A stretch of DNA of 64,000 nucleotides from Gemmobacter sp. 24YEA27 (GTDB lineage: Bacteria > Pseudomonadota > Alphaproteobacteria > Rhodobacterales > Rhodobacteraceae): positions 1,360,501 to 1,424,500 of the forward strand of contig NZ_JASJPW010000001.1 of NCBI RefSeq assembly GCF_030052995.1. Reading direction: 5' to 3'. Of the stretch, positions 36,161 to 46,135 are shown piece by piece. Within the stretch, counting starts at the first letter, position 1; each line of letters starts with the position of its first letter. The notes beneath the pieces were generated by a model. The model was not told the DNA's origin and did no database searches. It saw only the letters and a list, made by a program, of their open reading frames with translations. Both the position numbers and the translations under genes were made by a program.

Positions 36161-37290
36161 AGCGCCACCCATGCCGCATCGGCCCGGGACGAGCGGATCG
36201 CGGCGTCGATAAAGCGCATCCCGTCCATCCCCGCCGCAATCCCCGGCAGAAGGCCGGTATCCGGGATCTGGCCGCTGTCTGCCGCGCGAATGGCGCGGGC
36301 GGCCTCGGTATAGAGATTGGCGAACCCTTCGAGATAGCCCTCGGGATGGCCGCCCGGGGTGCGGCTGACCGCATTCGCCGCCGCATTCGCCCCGGCGCCG
36401 CGCCGGGTCACGAGGCGTTTCGCCGCGCCAAAGGGGGTGTGCCAGAGGTAATTCGGATCCTCCTGGCTCCATTCCAGCCCGCCTTTTTCGCCAAAGACGC
36501 GCAGCCGCAGCCCGTTTTCGCAGCCCGGCGCCACCTGGCTGCACCAGAGCACGCCGCGCGCGCCGCCCTGCATCCTGAGAAGGATATTCGCGTTGTCATC
36601 GACCCGGCGCCCGGGGACAAAGCTTTGCAGATCGGCGGCAAGGCTTTCCACCGCCAGCCCGGTCACGAAACAGGCGAGGTTATGGGCATGGGTGCCGATA
36701 TCGCCGATCGCGCCGCCTGCGCCCGAGCGCGCGGGGTCGGTGCGCCAGTCTGCCTGTTTGTTGCTGTCGTCGGCGGCTTCGGTCAGCCAGTCCTGGGCAT
36801 ATTCGACCTGAACGACGCGGATCTTGCCCAGCTCGCCCGAGGCCACCATGTCCCGCGCCTGGCGGATCATCGGATAGCCGGTGTAATTATGGGTCAGGAT
36901 GAAGAGCGCTTTCGACGCTTTGACCGCAGCTTCAAGGTCGCGCGCCTGGTCCATCGTGGCGGTCAGTGGCTTGTCGCAAATCACATGGATGCCGCGGTTC
37001 AGAAAGGCCATCGCGGGGCCGGCATGCATATGGTTCGGCGTCACGATGGACACGGCGCGGATACCATCCTCGCGCGCGGCCTCGCGTTCGGCCATCTCTT
37101 CATAACTGCCATAGGACCGATCCGCGGCCAGTCCGAGCGCCAGCCCGCTTTCCAGCGCCCGTTCCGGTGTCGAAGACAACGCGCCGGCGACAAGGTCATA
37201 TTCGCCATCGATGCGGGCCGCGATCCGGTGGACGCCGCCGATAAAGGCATCCTTGCCGCCGCCGACCATCCCCAGTCTGATCTTTGTCAT
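36157..37290 (-). CDS. Gfo/Idh/MocA-family oxidoreductase
   Basis: 377 residues. An N-terminal Rossmann fold with IRLGMVGGGKDAFIGGVHRIAA binds NAD(P), the sugar-site motif CDKPLTAT contains the catalytic-type Lys (consensus EKP), and GGAIGDIGTHAHNLACFVTG carries the conserved Asp and His. Members oxidise sugars or inositols, often at C3 of glycosides. With the adjacent TIM-barrel gene it resembles the YcjS-YcjR pair that makes and epimerises 3-keto-glycosides, which I give as an inference. ATG 37290 starts MTKIRLGM; the open frame upstream of it is not coding-like. Confidence 0.9.
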   Translation of the reverse strand: MTKIRLGMVGGGKDAFIGGVHRIAARIDGEYDLVAGALSSTPERALESGLALGLAADRSYGSYEEMAEREAAREDGIRAVSIVTPNHMHAGPAMAFLNRGIHVICDKPLTATMDQARDLEAAVKASKALFILTHNYTGYPMIRQARDMVASGELGKIRVVQVEYAQDWLTEAADDSNKQADWRTDPARSGAGGAIGDIGTHAHNLACFVTGLAVESLAADLQSFVPGRRVDDNANILLRMQGGARGVLWCSQVAPGCENGLRLRVFGEKGGLEWSQEDPNYLWHTPFGAAKRLVTRRGAGANAAANAVSRTPGGHPEGYLEGFANLYTEAARAIRAADSGQIPDTGLLPGIAAGMDGMRFIDAAIRSSRADAAWVAL

Positions 37291-37306
37291 GGTGCCAGAT
37301 CCCCCC

Positions 37307-38359
37307 TCAAAGCCCGAGCATACGGCGGTTCGCGGCTTCATCAGTGCCACCATCCGCGAAATCGTCAAACGCTTTGTCGGTCACGCGGATGATGTGGTGT
37401 TTCACAAACTCGGCCCCTTCGCGCGCGCCGTCTTCGGGATGCTTGATCGCACATTCCCATTCCACGACCGCCCAGCCGTCGAAATCATTCGCCGCCATTT
37501 TCGAGAACACCGCGCCGAAATCGACCTGCCCGTCGCCAAGGCTGCGGAACCGCCCGGCCCGGTTCACCCATGACTGGAAGCCGCCATAGACCCCCTGGCG
37601 GCCGGTCGGGTTGAACTCGGCATCCTTGACATGGAACATCCGGATACGGTCGCGGTAAATGTCGATATTGTCCAGATAATCCAGGCATTGCAGCACGTAA
37701 TGCGAGGGATCGTAGAGCATGCAGGCCCGGGGATGGTTGCCGGTGCGTTCCAGAAACATCTCATAGGTGATGCCGTCATGCAGGTCTTCGCCGGGATGGA
37801 TCTCGTAGCAGATATCGACATCGCAGTCGTCGGCATGGTCGAGGATCGGCTTCCAGCGTCGCGCCAGCTCGTCGAACGCCGTTTCCACCAGGCCAGCCGG
37901 GCGCTGCGGCCAGGGGTAGACATAGGGCCAGGCCAGCGCGCCGGAAAATGACGCCTGGGCCGTCAGCCCCATATGTTTGCTGGCGGTCAGCGCGTTTTTC
38001 ACCTGGGTCACGGCCCATTCCTGGCGTGCCTTTGGATTGCCGCGCACATGCGGCGCGGCAAAGCCGTCAAATCCCTCGTCATAGGCCGGATGCACCGCGA
38101 CCAGCTGGCCCTGGAGATGGGTCGAAAGCTCGGTCACCACCACGCCATTCGCCTCGGCCACGCCCTTGAATTCGTCGCAGTAATCCTTGCTGGAGGCGGC
38201 GCGGTCGAGATCGATCAGCCGCCCGTCCCAGCTGGGCACCTGGACACCTTTATAGCCGATATCGGCGGCCCATTTCGTGATGCTGTCCCAGGAATTGAAC
38301 GGCGCCGCATCGCTTGCGAATTGCGCGAGAAACAGTCCCGGCCCTTTGATCGTCTTCAT
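37307..38359 (-). CDS. Sugar phosphate isomerase/epimerase family TIM-barrel protein
   Basis: 350 residues of the AP-endonuclease-2-like TIM-barrel family. Metal-binding features are CYEIHPGEDLHDG (Glu), LYDPSHYVLQ (Asp/His), MFHVKDAEF (His) and VVEWECAIKHPEDG (Glu), consistent with a divalent-metal enzyme. The family includes epimerases and isomerases of ketosugars such as IolE/IolI and YcjR. ATG 38359 is preceded by GGAAAGACC; the frame is open further upstream but not coding-like. It lies between xylA and the Gfo/Idh gene. Confidence 0.88.
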   Translation of the reverse strand: MKTIKGPGLFLAQFASDAAPFNSWDSITKWAADIGYKGVQVPSWDGRLIDLDRAASSKDYCDEFKGVAEANGVVVTELSTHLQGQLVAVHPAYDEGFDGFAAPHVRGNPKARQEWAVTQVKNALTASKHMGLTAQASFSGALAWPYVYPWPQRPAGLVETAFDELARRWKPILDHADDCDVDICYEIHPGEDLHDGITYEMFLERTGNHPRACMLYDPSHYVLQCLDYLDNIDIYRDRIRMFHVKDAEFNPTGRQGVYGGFQSWVNRAGRFRSLGDGQVDFGAVFSKMAANDFDGWAVVEWECAIKHPEDGAREGAEFVKHHIIRVTDKAFDDFADGGTDEAANRRMLGL

Positions 38360-38384
38360 GGTCTTTCCTCCCCAGGGCTGGCGC

Positions 38385-39701
38385 TCAGACGTAGCGATTA
38401 ACCAGATTTTCCAGAATTTCCTGCCGCCCCGAAACCGGCTGCGGGTCAAGCCCGGCGGCCTCTGCCGCATCGGCAATCGAAGCGAGGGTCGCGGACTTGC
38501 CCAGCATCGCCTGGGCATCCTCGCTCTGCCAGCCTTTGTACCTTGCTGTACGGGCGGCCTCGAGCCGGCCCTCTTCCAGCATTTTCGCCGCCGCTTTCAG
38601 GCCACGCGCGCAGACATCCATCGCGCCGACATGGGCCGCGACCAGGTCTTCTGCATCGAGCGACTGGCGGCGGACTTTCGCGTCGAAATTGGTGCCGCCC
38701 GTGGTGAAGCCGCCGTCTTTCAGCACCTCGTAATAGGCCAGCGCGATTTCAGGCACATTGTTCGGGAACTGATCGGTATCCCAGCCGGACTGGTAATCAT
38801 TGCGGTTCATGTCGATAGAGCCGAGGAGGCCAAGCGTCCGCGCCATTGCAAGCTCATGTTCGAAGGAATGGCCCGCAAGGATCGCGTGACCCTGTTCGAT
38901 GTTCAGTTTCACCTCATTTTCAAGCCCATAGCGCTTGAGGAAACCGTAGCAGGTGGCAACGTCATAGTCGTATTGATGCTTGGTCGGCTCCTGTGGTTTC
39001 GGCTCCAGCAGGATGGTGCCTTTGAAGCCGATCTTATGCTTATGCTCGACAACGAGGTTCAGGAAACGACCCATATGGTCAAGCTCCTGGCCGAGATCGG
39101 TGTTCAGAAGCGTCTCATAGCCCTCGCGCCCACCCCACAGCACGTAGTTTTCACCGCCGAGACGATGCGTTACCTCCATCACACCGCGCACGATGGACGC
39201 GGAATAGGCGAAGATATCCGGGTCGGGGTTCGAGGCCGCGCCCGACATATACCGGCGATTGGTAAAGAGGTTCGCGGTGCCCCAGAGGAGTTTCGGCCCG
39301 CCTGCCTCCATCTTCGCCTGGAAATAGTCGGCGATTTCTTCAAGCCGGGCGCGGCTTTCGCGCAGAGTTGCGCCTTCGGGGCGGACATCATGGTCGTGGA
39401 AACAGTAATACGGCACGCCGAGGATGCGGAAGAGGTCGAAGGCCTCATCTGCCCGCTGCTTTGCCAGCGCCATCGTATCGGCGGGGAACCAGGGGCGGTC
39501 AAAGGTGCGGCCGCCAAAGGGGTCGCCGCCTTCCCAGGCAAAGGAATGCCAGTAAGCGACGGCGAAGCGAAGGTGATCTTCCATCCGCTTGCCCAGCACG
39601 ATTTCATCGGGGTTATAGTGATGATAGGCGAGCGCCCCGGAGTCATGGGCAGTTTCGGGGGCGAATTTCACCGGGGCGATGGAGTCGAAATAACCGCTCA
39701 A
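38385..39701 (-). CDS. xylA: Xylose isomerase
   Basis: Converts D-xylose to D-xylulose with Mg or Mn. It is 438 residues, the long class II (E. coli-like) type. Features: [27 protein letters not shown] (N-terminal), [13 protein letters not shown] with active-site His and Asp, [37 protein letters not shown], and the metal-binding [16 protein letters not shown] and GSIDMNRND. Its ATG overlaps the lacI stop (ATGA), so regulator and enzyme are translationally linked. XylB at the end of the operon uses its product. Confidence 0.97.
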   Translation of the reverse strand: MSGYFDSIAPVKFAPETAHDSGALAYHHYNPDEIVLGKRMEDHLRFAVAYWHSFAWEGGDPFGGRTFDRPWFPADTMALAKQRADEAFDLFRILGVPYYCFHDHDVRPEGATLRESRARLEEIADYFQAKMEAGGPKLLWGTANLFTNRRYMSGAASNPDPDIFAYSASIVRGVMEVTHRLGGENYVLWGGREGYETLLNTDLGQELDHMGRFLNLVVEHKHKIGFKGTILLEPKPQEPTKHQYDYDVATCYGFLKRYGLENEVKLNIEQGHAILAGHSFEHELAMARTLGLLGSIDMNRNDYQSGWDTDQFPNNVPEIALAYYEVLKDGGFTTGGTNFDAKVRRQSLDAEDLVAAHVGAMDVCARGLKAAAKMLEEGRLEAARTARYKGWQSEDAQAMLGKSATLASIADAAEAAGLDPQPVSGRQEILENLVNRYV

Positions 39702-40786
39702 CGGGGGTCTCCTGTGGACATAAGGGCAGGCTGAAGGTCAGCCGGGGGCGCGGGCAATGCCGCAGGCAGGTTGTCTTTCAGAAAGATGGTCGGCGTGATG
39801 TCGCGCGTCGGGTCGGGAAGCTCGCGCCCGTCCGAGAGCGCCTTCATCACATCGACCGACAGCGCGACCTCCTGCGCCGGTTTCTGGTCGATCACCGCAT
39901 CGACAAGGCCGGCTTCAAGACCGCCGCGCGTTGTGGGCGTCAGATCATGCATGATGGTGAAGGGGCGCGCATCGGGCCTTTGCGCGAGGATTTCGATCAG
40001 CCCGCGATTGCCGGCGCCGATGGAATAAATGCCGGTGATGCCGGGTTCCTGTTCCAGCGCCTCCGTCACGCGCAGCCGCATCAGGTCGGGGCGGTCATCC
40101 ACCACAACAGGGGCCATAAGCTGCGGCCCGCCTTCAAGCACAAGGCGCGCGCCTTCCAGCCGGTCACGGTGGTCGCGCGCACTGAGCGCACCGATCACCG
40201 GCAGGATCAGCCCGGGCGAAGAGGCTGGTCGCGCAATATGGGCCATCCGGATCAGGCGCCCGGCGGTGCGCCCGGCCATCTGGTTGTCGATGCCGACATA
40301 GGCCGCGCGCAGATCAGGCGCGGCGTCGCCCACCAGCGTCACCACCGGAATGCGCGCTTCGCACAGCGCGCCGATGGCCTCGGCTATTCTCGGCGTCTCG
40401 GTTGCCACCACCGCCACGGCATCACAATCGCGCGGCAGCTGTTCCAGCGCGCGTGCCAGCGCGTCCGAATCAAGCGTCGGCACTTCGGTCAGGGTGAAAC
40501 GGACGCGGTCCGTGCGGCGGGCAGAGGCTTCGGCGTCGACCGCCTGGCGCAGGGCGCGAAAGAAGCTGTGATCGCCGCCCGGCAGCAGGAAGCGGAAATG
40601 ATAGATGCGCCCGCGCGACAGATTCGCGGCATGGAGATCGCGCTCATACCCGAGCGTTTCGATGGCGTGCAGGACCCGGCGCGTGGATTTCTCGGCGACA
40701 TTGCCGCGCTCATTGAGAACCCGGTCCGCAGTCGCGTAGCTCACGCCCGCAGCCCGCGCCACATCCTGCAGCGTCGGCTTGCGCAT
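39698..40786 (-). CDS. LacI-family transcriptional regulator of the sugar operon
   Basis: 362 residues. The N-terminal HTH is [43 protein letters not shown]; the rest is a type I periplasmic-binding-like sensor ([17 protein letters not shown] is the hallmark loop). It is the first gene of the operon and overlaps xylA, so it probably controls its own operon through the palindrome at 40822-40860 and is released by xylose or a related sugar. ATG 40786 is preceded by GGGAGGAGAATCAA. Not XylR of the ROK or AraC kind. Confidence 0.92.
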   Translation of the reverse strand: MRKPTLQDVARAAGVSYATADRVLNERGNVAEKSTRRVLHAIETLGYERDLHAANLSRGRIYHFRFLLPGGDHSFFRALRQAVDAEASARRTDRVRFTLTEVPTLDSDALARALEQLPRDCDAVAVVATETPRIAEAIGALCEARIPVVTLVGDAAPDLRAAYVGIDNQMAGRTAGRLIRMAHIARPASSPGLILPVIGALSARDHRDRLEGARLVLEGGPQLMAPVVVDDRPDLMRLRVTEALEQEPGITGIYSIGAGNRGLIEILAQRPDARPFTIMHDLTPTTRGGLEAGLVDAVIDQKPAQEVALSVDVMKALSDGRELPDPTRDITPTIFLKDNLPAALPAPPADLQPALMSTGDPR

Positions 40787-40821
40787 TTGATTCTCCTCCC
40801 GCCCGCAGAAGAGATGAGGAA

Positions 40822-40860
40822 ATGACATACGTCAATCATTTTCTGATATACGTCTGTCAT
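40822..40860 (-). promoter_or_regulatory. Palindromic operator upstream of lacI-xylA operon
   Basis: Left half ATGACATACGTCAATCA, spacer TTTTC, right half TGATATACGTCTGTCAT. The halves match in inverted orientation at 14 of 17 positions. Each half also carries a TGA(C/T)ATACGTC core as a direct repeat. It lies 36 bases before the regulator's ATG. A binding site of the LacI protein is the simplest reading. Confidence 0.7.
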
Positions 40861-40997
40861 TATGACCTGGTCCCGGGATCCGTTACCCCGCTGACAGAAT
40901 TTTGTGACATGTCCGAAATGAAAGGGTTGCTGTCTGAAACAAGAGGGGTGGGGCGCGTAAAAATCCTGACACTGAGCTGAAGTTTCGGCGCGGGGAT

Positions 40998-42254
40998 ATG
41001 ATGCGGTATTCAGGCTTCAAAGTGATCAAAGAGGCCCTGACGGGCCATAAAGGCTGGACGCCCGCATGGCGCGACCCGGAGCCGAAGAAACAATATGATA
41101 TCATTATCATAGGTGGTGGTGGCCACGGTCTTGCGACCGCCTATTACCTGGCGAAGATCTTCGGCAAGGCGAATGTCGCCGTGCTGGAAAAGGGCTGGAT
41201 CGGCGGCGGCAATGTGGGCCGCAACACGACGATCATCCGCTCGAACTATCTGCTTGATGGCAATGAGCCGTTCTATGAGTTTTCCATGAAGCTGTGGGAA
41301 AACCTCGAGCAGGATTTCAACTATAACGCCATGGTCAGCCAGCGCGGCGTGCTGAACCTCTGCCATACCGATGCACAGCGCGATGCCTTCCGCCGTCGCG
41401 GCAACGGGATGCGGCTGAACGGGGTCGATGCCGAGCTGCTGGACCAGGAAGGCGTGCGCAAACTGGCGCCCTTCCTGAACTTCGACAATGCGCGTTTCCC
41501 GATCAAAGGCGGCCTGTTGCAACCGCGTGGTGGCACCGTGCGCCATGATGCGGTCGCCTGGGGCTATGCGCGCGGCGCCGATCAGCGCGGCGTCGACATT
41601 ATCCAGAATTGCGAAGTCACCGGGTTTAAGATCGAGAACGGCAAGGTGCTGGGGGTCGAGACCACGCGCGGGTTCATCGGCGCAAACAAGATCGGCTGCG
41701 CGGTCGCCGGGTCGTCGGGCAAAGTCATGGCGCAGGCCGGCATCCACCGCCTGCCGATCGAAAGCCATGTGCTGCAGGCCTTCGTCTCGGAAGGGCTGAA
41801 GCCGGTGCTGCCGGGCGTGATCACCTATGGCGCGGGCCATTTCTATGTCAGCCAGTCCGACAAGGGCGGTCTGGTATTTGGCGGCGATATCGACGGCTAT
41901 AATACCTATGCCCAGCGTGGCAATCTTCCGGTCGTGGAAGACGTCTGCGAGGGCGGCATGTCGATCATGCCGATGATCGGGCGCGCGCGCCTTCTGCGGA
42001 TCTGGGGCGGTATCATGGATATGTCGATGGATGGCTCGCCCATCATCGATAAGACCGATATCGACGGGCTCTATTTCAATGGCGGCTGGTGCTATGGCGG
42101 GTTCAAGGCAACGCCCGCAAGCGGCTGGTGCTTTGCGCATCTGCTCGCCAATGACCAACCGCATTCCGTGGCGACCGCCTATCGGTTCGACCGGTTCCGC
42201 AAGGGGCTGATGATCGACGAAAAGGGCATGGGCGCCCAACCGAACCTGCATTGA
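40998..42254 (+). CDS. soxB: Sarcosine oxidase subunit beta
   Basis: Flavin-carrying subunit of heterotetrameric sarcosine oxidase, which oxidises N-methylglycine to glycine with formation of methylene-THF and hydrogen peroxide. It is 418 residues. The dinucleotide motif is YDIIIIGGGGHGLATAYYLA with LEKGWIGGGNVGRNTTIIRSNY after it. The His just before the RN in the covalent FMN region is not judged here. The C-terminal substrate domain has NGGWCYGGFKATPASG. A second in-frame ATG is one codon later. First gene of soxBDAG, about 210 bases from the divergent lacI. Confidence 0.96.
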   Translation: MMRYSGFKVIKEALTGHKGWTPAWRDPEPKKQYDIIIIGGGGHGLATAYYLAKIFGKANVAVLEKGWIGGGNVGRNTTIIRSNYLLDGNEPFYEFSMKLWENLEQDFNYNAMVSQRGVLNLCHTDAQRDAFRRRGNGMRLNGVDAELLDQEGVRKLAPFLNFDNARFPIKGGLLQPRGGTVRHDAVAWGYARGADQRGVDIIQNCEVTGFKIENGKVLGVETTRGFIGANKIGCAVAGSSGKVMAQAGIHRLPIESHVLQAFVSEGLKPVLPGVITYGAGHFYVSQSDKGGLVFGGDIDGYNTYAQRGNLPVVEDVCEGGMSIMPMIGRARLLRIWGGIMDMSMDGSPIIDKTDIDGLYFNGGWCYGGFKATPASGWCFAHLLANDQPHSVATAYRFDRFRKGLMIDEKGMGAQPNLH

Positions 42255-42265
42255 GGACCTGAGCG

Positions 42266-42553
42266 ATGATTATCAATCACCCCCTGCTGGGGCCGCGAGA
42301 TTCGCAGGAATTCGTCTATCTTGGCGATGCGAACCTGATCGACCGGCCAGACTGGGCCGCCGAGGGCGCCGTCGATACCTTTCATGACTATCTCTATCAG
42401 CGCACGAACCCGGCAGGGCTTCACCAGGAGCTGTGGTTCCACGAACAGGGCGACCGGTCCTGGCTTGTGGTGACCCGCAACACGCTGACCCATGAAATCA
42501 CCAAAGTCGAGCTGGCCCGAGATGTGGCCCGGGCCCGGGGAAGGTCGAAATGA
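42266..42553 (+). CDS. soxD: Sarcosine oxidase subunit delta
   Basis: Small subunit (95 residues) of heterotetrameric sarcosine oxidase. Recognised by its position and the family pattern MIINHPLLGPRDSQEFVYLGDA and FHDYLYQRTNPAGLHQELWFHE. In known enzymes the delta subunit binds zinc through Cys/His; the Cys-rich start (usually CPxCG) is replaced here by HPLLGPRD, so the zinc ligands seem absent. Its stop overlaps the soxA start by 4 bases. Confidence 0.92.
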   Translation: MIINHPLLGPRDSQEFVYLGDANLIDRPDWAAEGAVDTFHDYLYQRTNPAGLHQELWFHEQGDRSWLVVTRNTLTHEITKVELARDVARARGRSK

Positions 42554-45501
42554 GCCAGAAGAACCGTCTGTCCGGTGGCCAGCTGAACCGCTCAAAACCG
42601 CTGAACTTCACCTTCGATGGGGCAACCTATCAAGGCTATGAGGGCGACACGCTCGCCTCGGCTCTGCTCGCGAATGGCGTGCGGCTGATGGGCCGGTCGT
42701 TCAAATATCACCGCCCGCGCGGCCCGATCTCTTCGGGTTCGGAAGAGCCGAACGCGATTGTCGAACTGCGCCAGGGCGCGCGGCAGGAGCCGAACACCCG
42801 CGCGACCATTGCGGAACTGTTCGAAGGCCTCAGCGCGAAAAGCCAGAACCATGTCGGTTCGCTGAAATTCGACTTCCTCGCGATCAATGACCGGCTGTCG
42901 TCCTTCTTTGCTGCGGGGTTCTACTACAAGACCTTCATGTGGCCGAAGGCCTTCTGGGAAAAGCTTTACGAGCCGATGATCCGCCGCGCGGCGGGGCTTG
43001 GCAGCCTCTCGATGCAGGACGACCCGGATGCCTATGACAAGGGCTTCCTGCATTGCGATCTGCTGGTGATCGGGGCCGGGCCCTCGGGTCTGGCGGCGGC
43101 GCTGACGGCGGCGCGGTCTGGTGCGCGGGTGATCCTCGCCGATGAGGATTTCACCCCGGGCGGGCGGCTGAACTCTGAGACCTTTACGCTTGGCGATGCC
43201 TCGGGCGCGGACTGGGCGAAATCTGCAATTGCCGAGCTTTCGAGCCTGCCGAATGTTCGCATCCTGACGCGGACGGTTGTGATCGGCTCTTTTGATCACG
43301 GCATTTATGGTGCGCTGGAGCGGGTGTCGGACCACATCGCGACCCCGGCGTCAGGCAAGCCGCGCCAGATCCTGTGGCGGATCTATTCGCAGCGCGCCGT
43401 GCTGGCGGCCGGTGCGACCGAGCGTCCGATTGCGTTCAAAAACAACGACCGCCCCGGCGTGATGCTGGCCGGTGCGATGCGCGCCTATGCCAATCGCTGG
43501 GCGGCGACGCCGGGCCAGACGGTCGCGGTCTTCACCAATAATGACGATGGCTTGCGCACGGCGTCGGATCTGCTCGCGAAGGGCGTCAAGGTTGCCGCCG
43601 TGATCGACAGCCGCGCCGATGGCCCCGCCTTCCAGGGGGCCGAACATCTGCGTGGCGCGGTGGTGACCGATGCGCATGGCCGCCTTGGCCTGTCCTCGAT
43701 CAGGGTGAAACTTGCGAATGGTGAGACCCGCCAGATTTCCACAGAGGCGCTTGGCGTCTCGGGTGGCTGGAACCCCAATGTGCATCTGACCTGCCATCAG
43801 CGCGGTCTTCCGGTCTGGAATGCAGACCTTGCCGCCTTTGTTCCCGGCACGCTTCCGGTGGGCATGGTTGTTGCGGGCGCGGCGAATGGCCGGCTTTCAA
43901 CCGCCGGTGCGCTGGCCTCTGGTGCAGAGGCTGCGGCCCTGGCGCTGGAAGGCCTTGGTCTGACGGTGAAATCCGCCGATCTGCCCCAGGCCGAGGATGC
44001 GCCGGTGCGCGTCACGCCGCTCTGGTATGTGCCGCATAAGGGCCGCGCCTGGCTCGACCAGCAGAACGATGTCACCGTCAAGGATGTCAAGCTGGCGCAT
44101 CAGGAAGGTTTCCGCTCGGTCGAGCATCTGAAGCGCTACACCACGATGGGCATGGCGACGGATCAGGGCAAGACCTCGAATATTTCGGGCCTTGCCGTGA
44201 TGGCCGAGATGACCGGCAAGTCGATCCCGGAAACCGGTACCACCATTTACCGCCCGCCCTATACGCCGGTGCCGATTGCGGCCTTTGCGGGCCGGTCTGC
44301 GGGGGCTGACTTCCGCCCCAAACGCCTGACGCCCTCGCATAAATGGGCAGCGGAACAGGGCGCGGTCTTTGTTGAGGTCGGCATGTGGCTGCGCGCCCAG
44401 TGGTTCCCGAAAGCGGGCGAGACCACCTGGCGGCAATCGGTTGACCGCGAAGTGCTGGCGACCCGTGGATCGGTCGGCATCTGCGACGTGACGACGCTGG
44501 GCAAGATCGACGTTCAGGGGCCGGATGCGGCGGAGTTCCTCAACCGCATCTATTGCAATCCTTTCGCGAAACTGCCCGTGGGCAAGGTCCGCTACGGCCT
44601 TATGCTGCGCGAAGACGGTATGGCGATGGATGACGGCACCACGGCGCGCCTGGCGGAAGACCATTTCGTCACCACCACCACCACCGCGAATGCGGTCGGC
44701 GTCTACCGCCATATGGAATTCGCGCGGCAATGCCTCTGGCCTGATCTTGACGTGCAGATCATCTCGACCACCGAGGCCTGGGCGCAGTTCTCGGTCGCCG
44801 GACCCAATGCCAGGAAACTCCTGCAGAAAATCGTCGATCCGGAATTCGACATCTCGAACGAGGCCTTCCCCTATATGGGCTGCGGCGAGATCACGGTTTG
44901 TGGCGGCCTCAGGGCGCGGCTGTTCCGGATCTCCTTCTCGGGCGAGCTGGCCTATGAAATCGCAGTGCCGACCCGTTACGGCGACGGCCTTGTCCGCGCC
45001 ATGATGGAGGCCGGGCGCGAGTTCAATGCCCTTGTCTATGGCACCGAGGCGCTCGGCGTCATGCGGATTGAGAAAGGCCATGCGGCGGGGAATGAGCTGA
45101 ACGGCACCACCTCGGCGCTGAACCTCGGCATGGCCGGCATGGTCAACAAGAAGAAGGACTCGATCGGCTCGACCTTGTCGGAACGTGAGGGGATGAACCG
45201 CGAGGGCGCCTATAATCTTGTGGGCTTCCAGCCGGTTGATGCGACGAAACCCCTGCTTGGTGGGATGCATTTCATCAACCAGGGCGCGCCGGCCGATGCG
45301 AAGAATGACCAGGGCTATATGACCTCGGTCGCGTTTTCGCCCTCGCTTGGCCATTCCATCGGCCTTGGCTATCTGAAAGACGGTGCGGCCCGCAAAGGCG
45401 ATACACTGCGCGCCGTGAACCCGCTGGCGGGAGAGGAGACGCTGGTCAAAGTCGTTTCCGCCCATTTTGTCGACCCGGAAGGAGAACGTCTCCGTGGCTG
45501 A
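42550..45501 (+). CDS. soxA: Sarcosine oxidase subunit alpha
   Basis: 983 residues; binds NAD and, in its C-terminal half, tetrahydrofolate. The N-terminal ferredoxin-like part has TYQGYEGDTLASALLANGVRLMGRSFKYHRPRG. The NAD/FAD Rossmann motif is LLVIGAGPSGLAAALTAARSGARVILAD, and the C-terminal ~400 residues form a GcvT-like folate domain (ATRGSVGICDVTTLGKIDVQGPDAAEFLNRIY). It makes methylene-THF from the sarcosine methyl group. Lies between soxD and soxG with overlaps at both ends. Confidence 0.96.
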   Translation: MSQKNRLSGGQLNRSKPLNFTFDGATYQGYEGDTLASALLANGVRLMGRSFKYHRPRGPISSGSEEPNAIVELRQGARQEPNTRATIAELFEGLSAKSQNHVGSLKFDFLAINDRLSSFFAAGFYYKTFMWPKAFWEKLYEPMIRRAAGLGSLSMQDDPDAYDKGFLHCDLLVIGAGPSGLAAALTAARSGARVILADEDFTPGGRLNSETFTLGDASGADWAKSAIAELSSLPNVRILTRTVVIGSFDHGIYGALERVSDHIATPASGKPRQILWRIYSQRAVLAAGATERPIAFKNNDRPGVMLAGAMRAYANRWAATPGQTVAVFTNNDDGLRTASDLLAKGVKVAAVIDSRADGPAFQGAEHLRGAVVTDAHGRLGLSSIRVKLANGETRQISTEALGVSGGWNPNVHLTCHQRGLPVWNADLAAFVPGTLPVGMVVAGAANGRLSTAGALASGAEAAALALEGLGLTVKSADLPQAEDAPVRVTPLWYVPHKGRAWLDQQNDVTVKDVKLAHQEGFRSVEHLKRYTTMGMATDQGKTSNISGLAVMAEMTGKSIPETGTTIYRPPYTPVPIAAFAGRSAGADFRPKRLTPSHKWAAEQGAVFVEVGMWLRAQWFPKAGETTWRQSVDREVLATRGSVGICDVTTLGKIDVQGPDAAEFLNRIYCNPFAKLPVGKVRYGLMLREDGMAMDDGTTARLAEDHFVTTTTTANAVGVYRHMEFARQCLWPDLDVQIISTTEAWAQFSVAGPNARKLLQKIVDPEFDISNEAFPYMGCGEITVCGGLRARLFRISFSGELAYEIAVPTRYGDGLVRAMMEAGREFNALVYGTEALGVMRIEKGHAAGNELNGTTSALNLGMAGMVNKKKDSIGSTLSEREGMNREGAYNLVGFQPVDATKPLLGGMHFINQGAPADAKNDQGYMTSVAFSPSLGHSIGLGYLKDGAARKGDTLRAVNPLAGEETLVKVVSAHFVDPEGERLRG

Positions 45502-46081
45502 TCCCGTGCTGAAAATGCGCCCGCTTAAACCGATCACCCAGCTGGGGGGCGACGCGCCCCGCAAGGACAGCTTCCCCGGCCTGACCATTACCGAGCGGAC
45601 CGACACCGCGCTGGCCTCGCTTTCGGCGCGGCAGGGGAAACTGGCAGAGTTCCATGCGGCAGCCAGTGCTTTCTTCGGCTTCGACCTGCCCGCTCCGGCG
45701 CGCAGTGCCACGGGCGGCGCATTTACCGCGATCTGGACCGGGCCGGAGCAATGGTTCATCGAGGCACCTTTCGCCACACATGAAGACATTGCGCCGATCC
45801 TGAAAAAGGGCTTCGGAGATACGGCTTCGATCACCGAACAGACCGATGGCTGGGGCGGGTTCGATCTGGAGGGCGAGGGCGTTCTTTCCGTTTTCGAACT
45901 TCTTTCGAACCTCGATCTGGGAAAACTGCCCACTGGCGGTGCCAGCCGTACAGTTATCGAACATCTGGGCTGTATCCTGGTCTGTCGTGCCGCAGGGAAA
46001 AGTTACACGGTCTATGGCGGGCGCTCCTCGGCTGCCTCGCTGCATCATGCGCTGGTGACTGCGGCGAAATCGGCGCTCTGA
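45494..46081 (+). CDS. soxG: Sarcosine oxidase subunit gamma
   Basis: 195 residues, GcvT-like small subunit of sarcosine oxidase. It has WTGPEQWFIEAP and LFELLSNLDL-type family features. The start is GTG 45494, after GGAAGGAGAACG; it overlaps the soxA stop by 8 bases. The frame is open earlier (TTG 45467), but that segment overlaps soxA without a ribosome binding site. Confidence 0.9.
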   Translation: MADPVLKMRPLKPITQLGGDAPRKDSFPGLTITERTDTALASLSARQGKLAEFHAAASAFFGFDLPAPARSATGGAFTAIWTGPEQWFIEAPFATHEDIAPILKKGFGDTASITEQTDGWGGFDLEGEGVLSVFELLSNLDLGKLPTGGASRTVIEHLGCILVCRAAGKSYTVYGGRSSAASLHHALVTAAKSAL

Positions 46082-46110
46082 TGCGCGGCGCAGCACAAGG
46101 TTGAAACTGT

Positions 46111-46135
46111 GGCGAGGGGGCACTGTCCCCTCGCC
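46111..46135 (+). terminator. GC hairpin after soxG
   Basis: GGCGAGGGG, loop GCACTGT, CCCCTCGCC is a perfect 9-bp stem, 30 bases after the soxG stop. It has no T-run, so it may protect the 3' end or act with Rho. Downstream, CCGGAATATCCAGAGACAG is a distant match to the dispersed element. Confidence 0.5.

Noticed and set aside
43897..45933. 678-codon minus-strand frame opposite soxA/soxG
   Set aside because: The same kind of antisense shadow; soxA is unmistakable.
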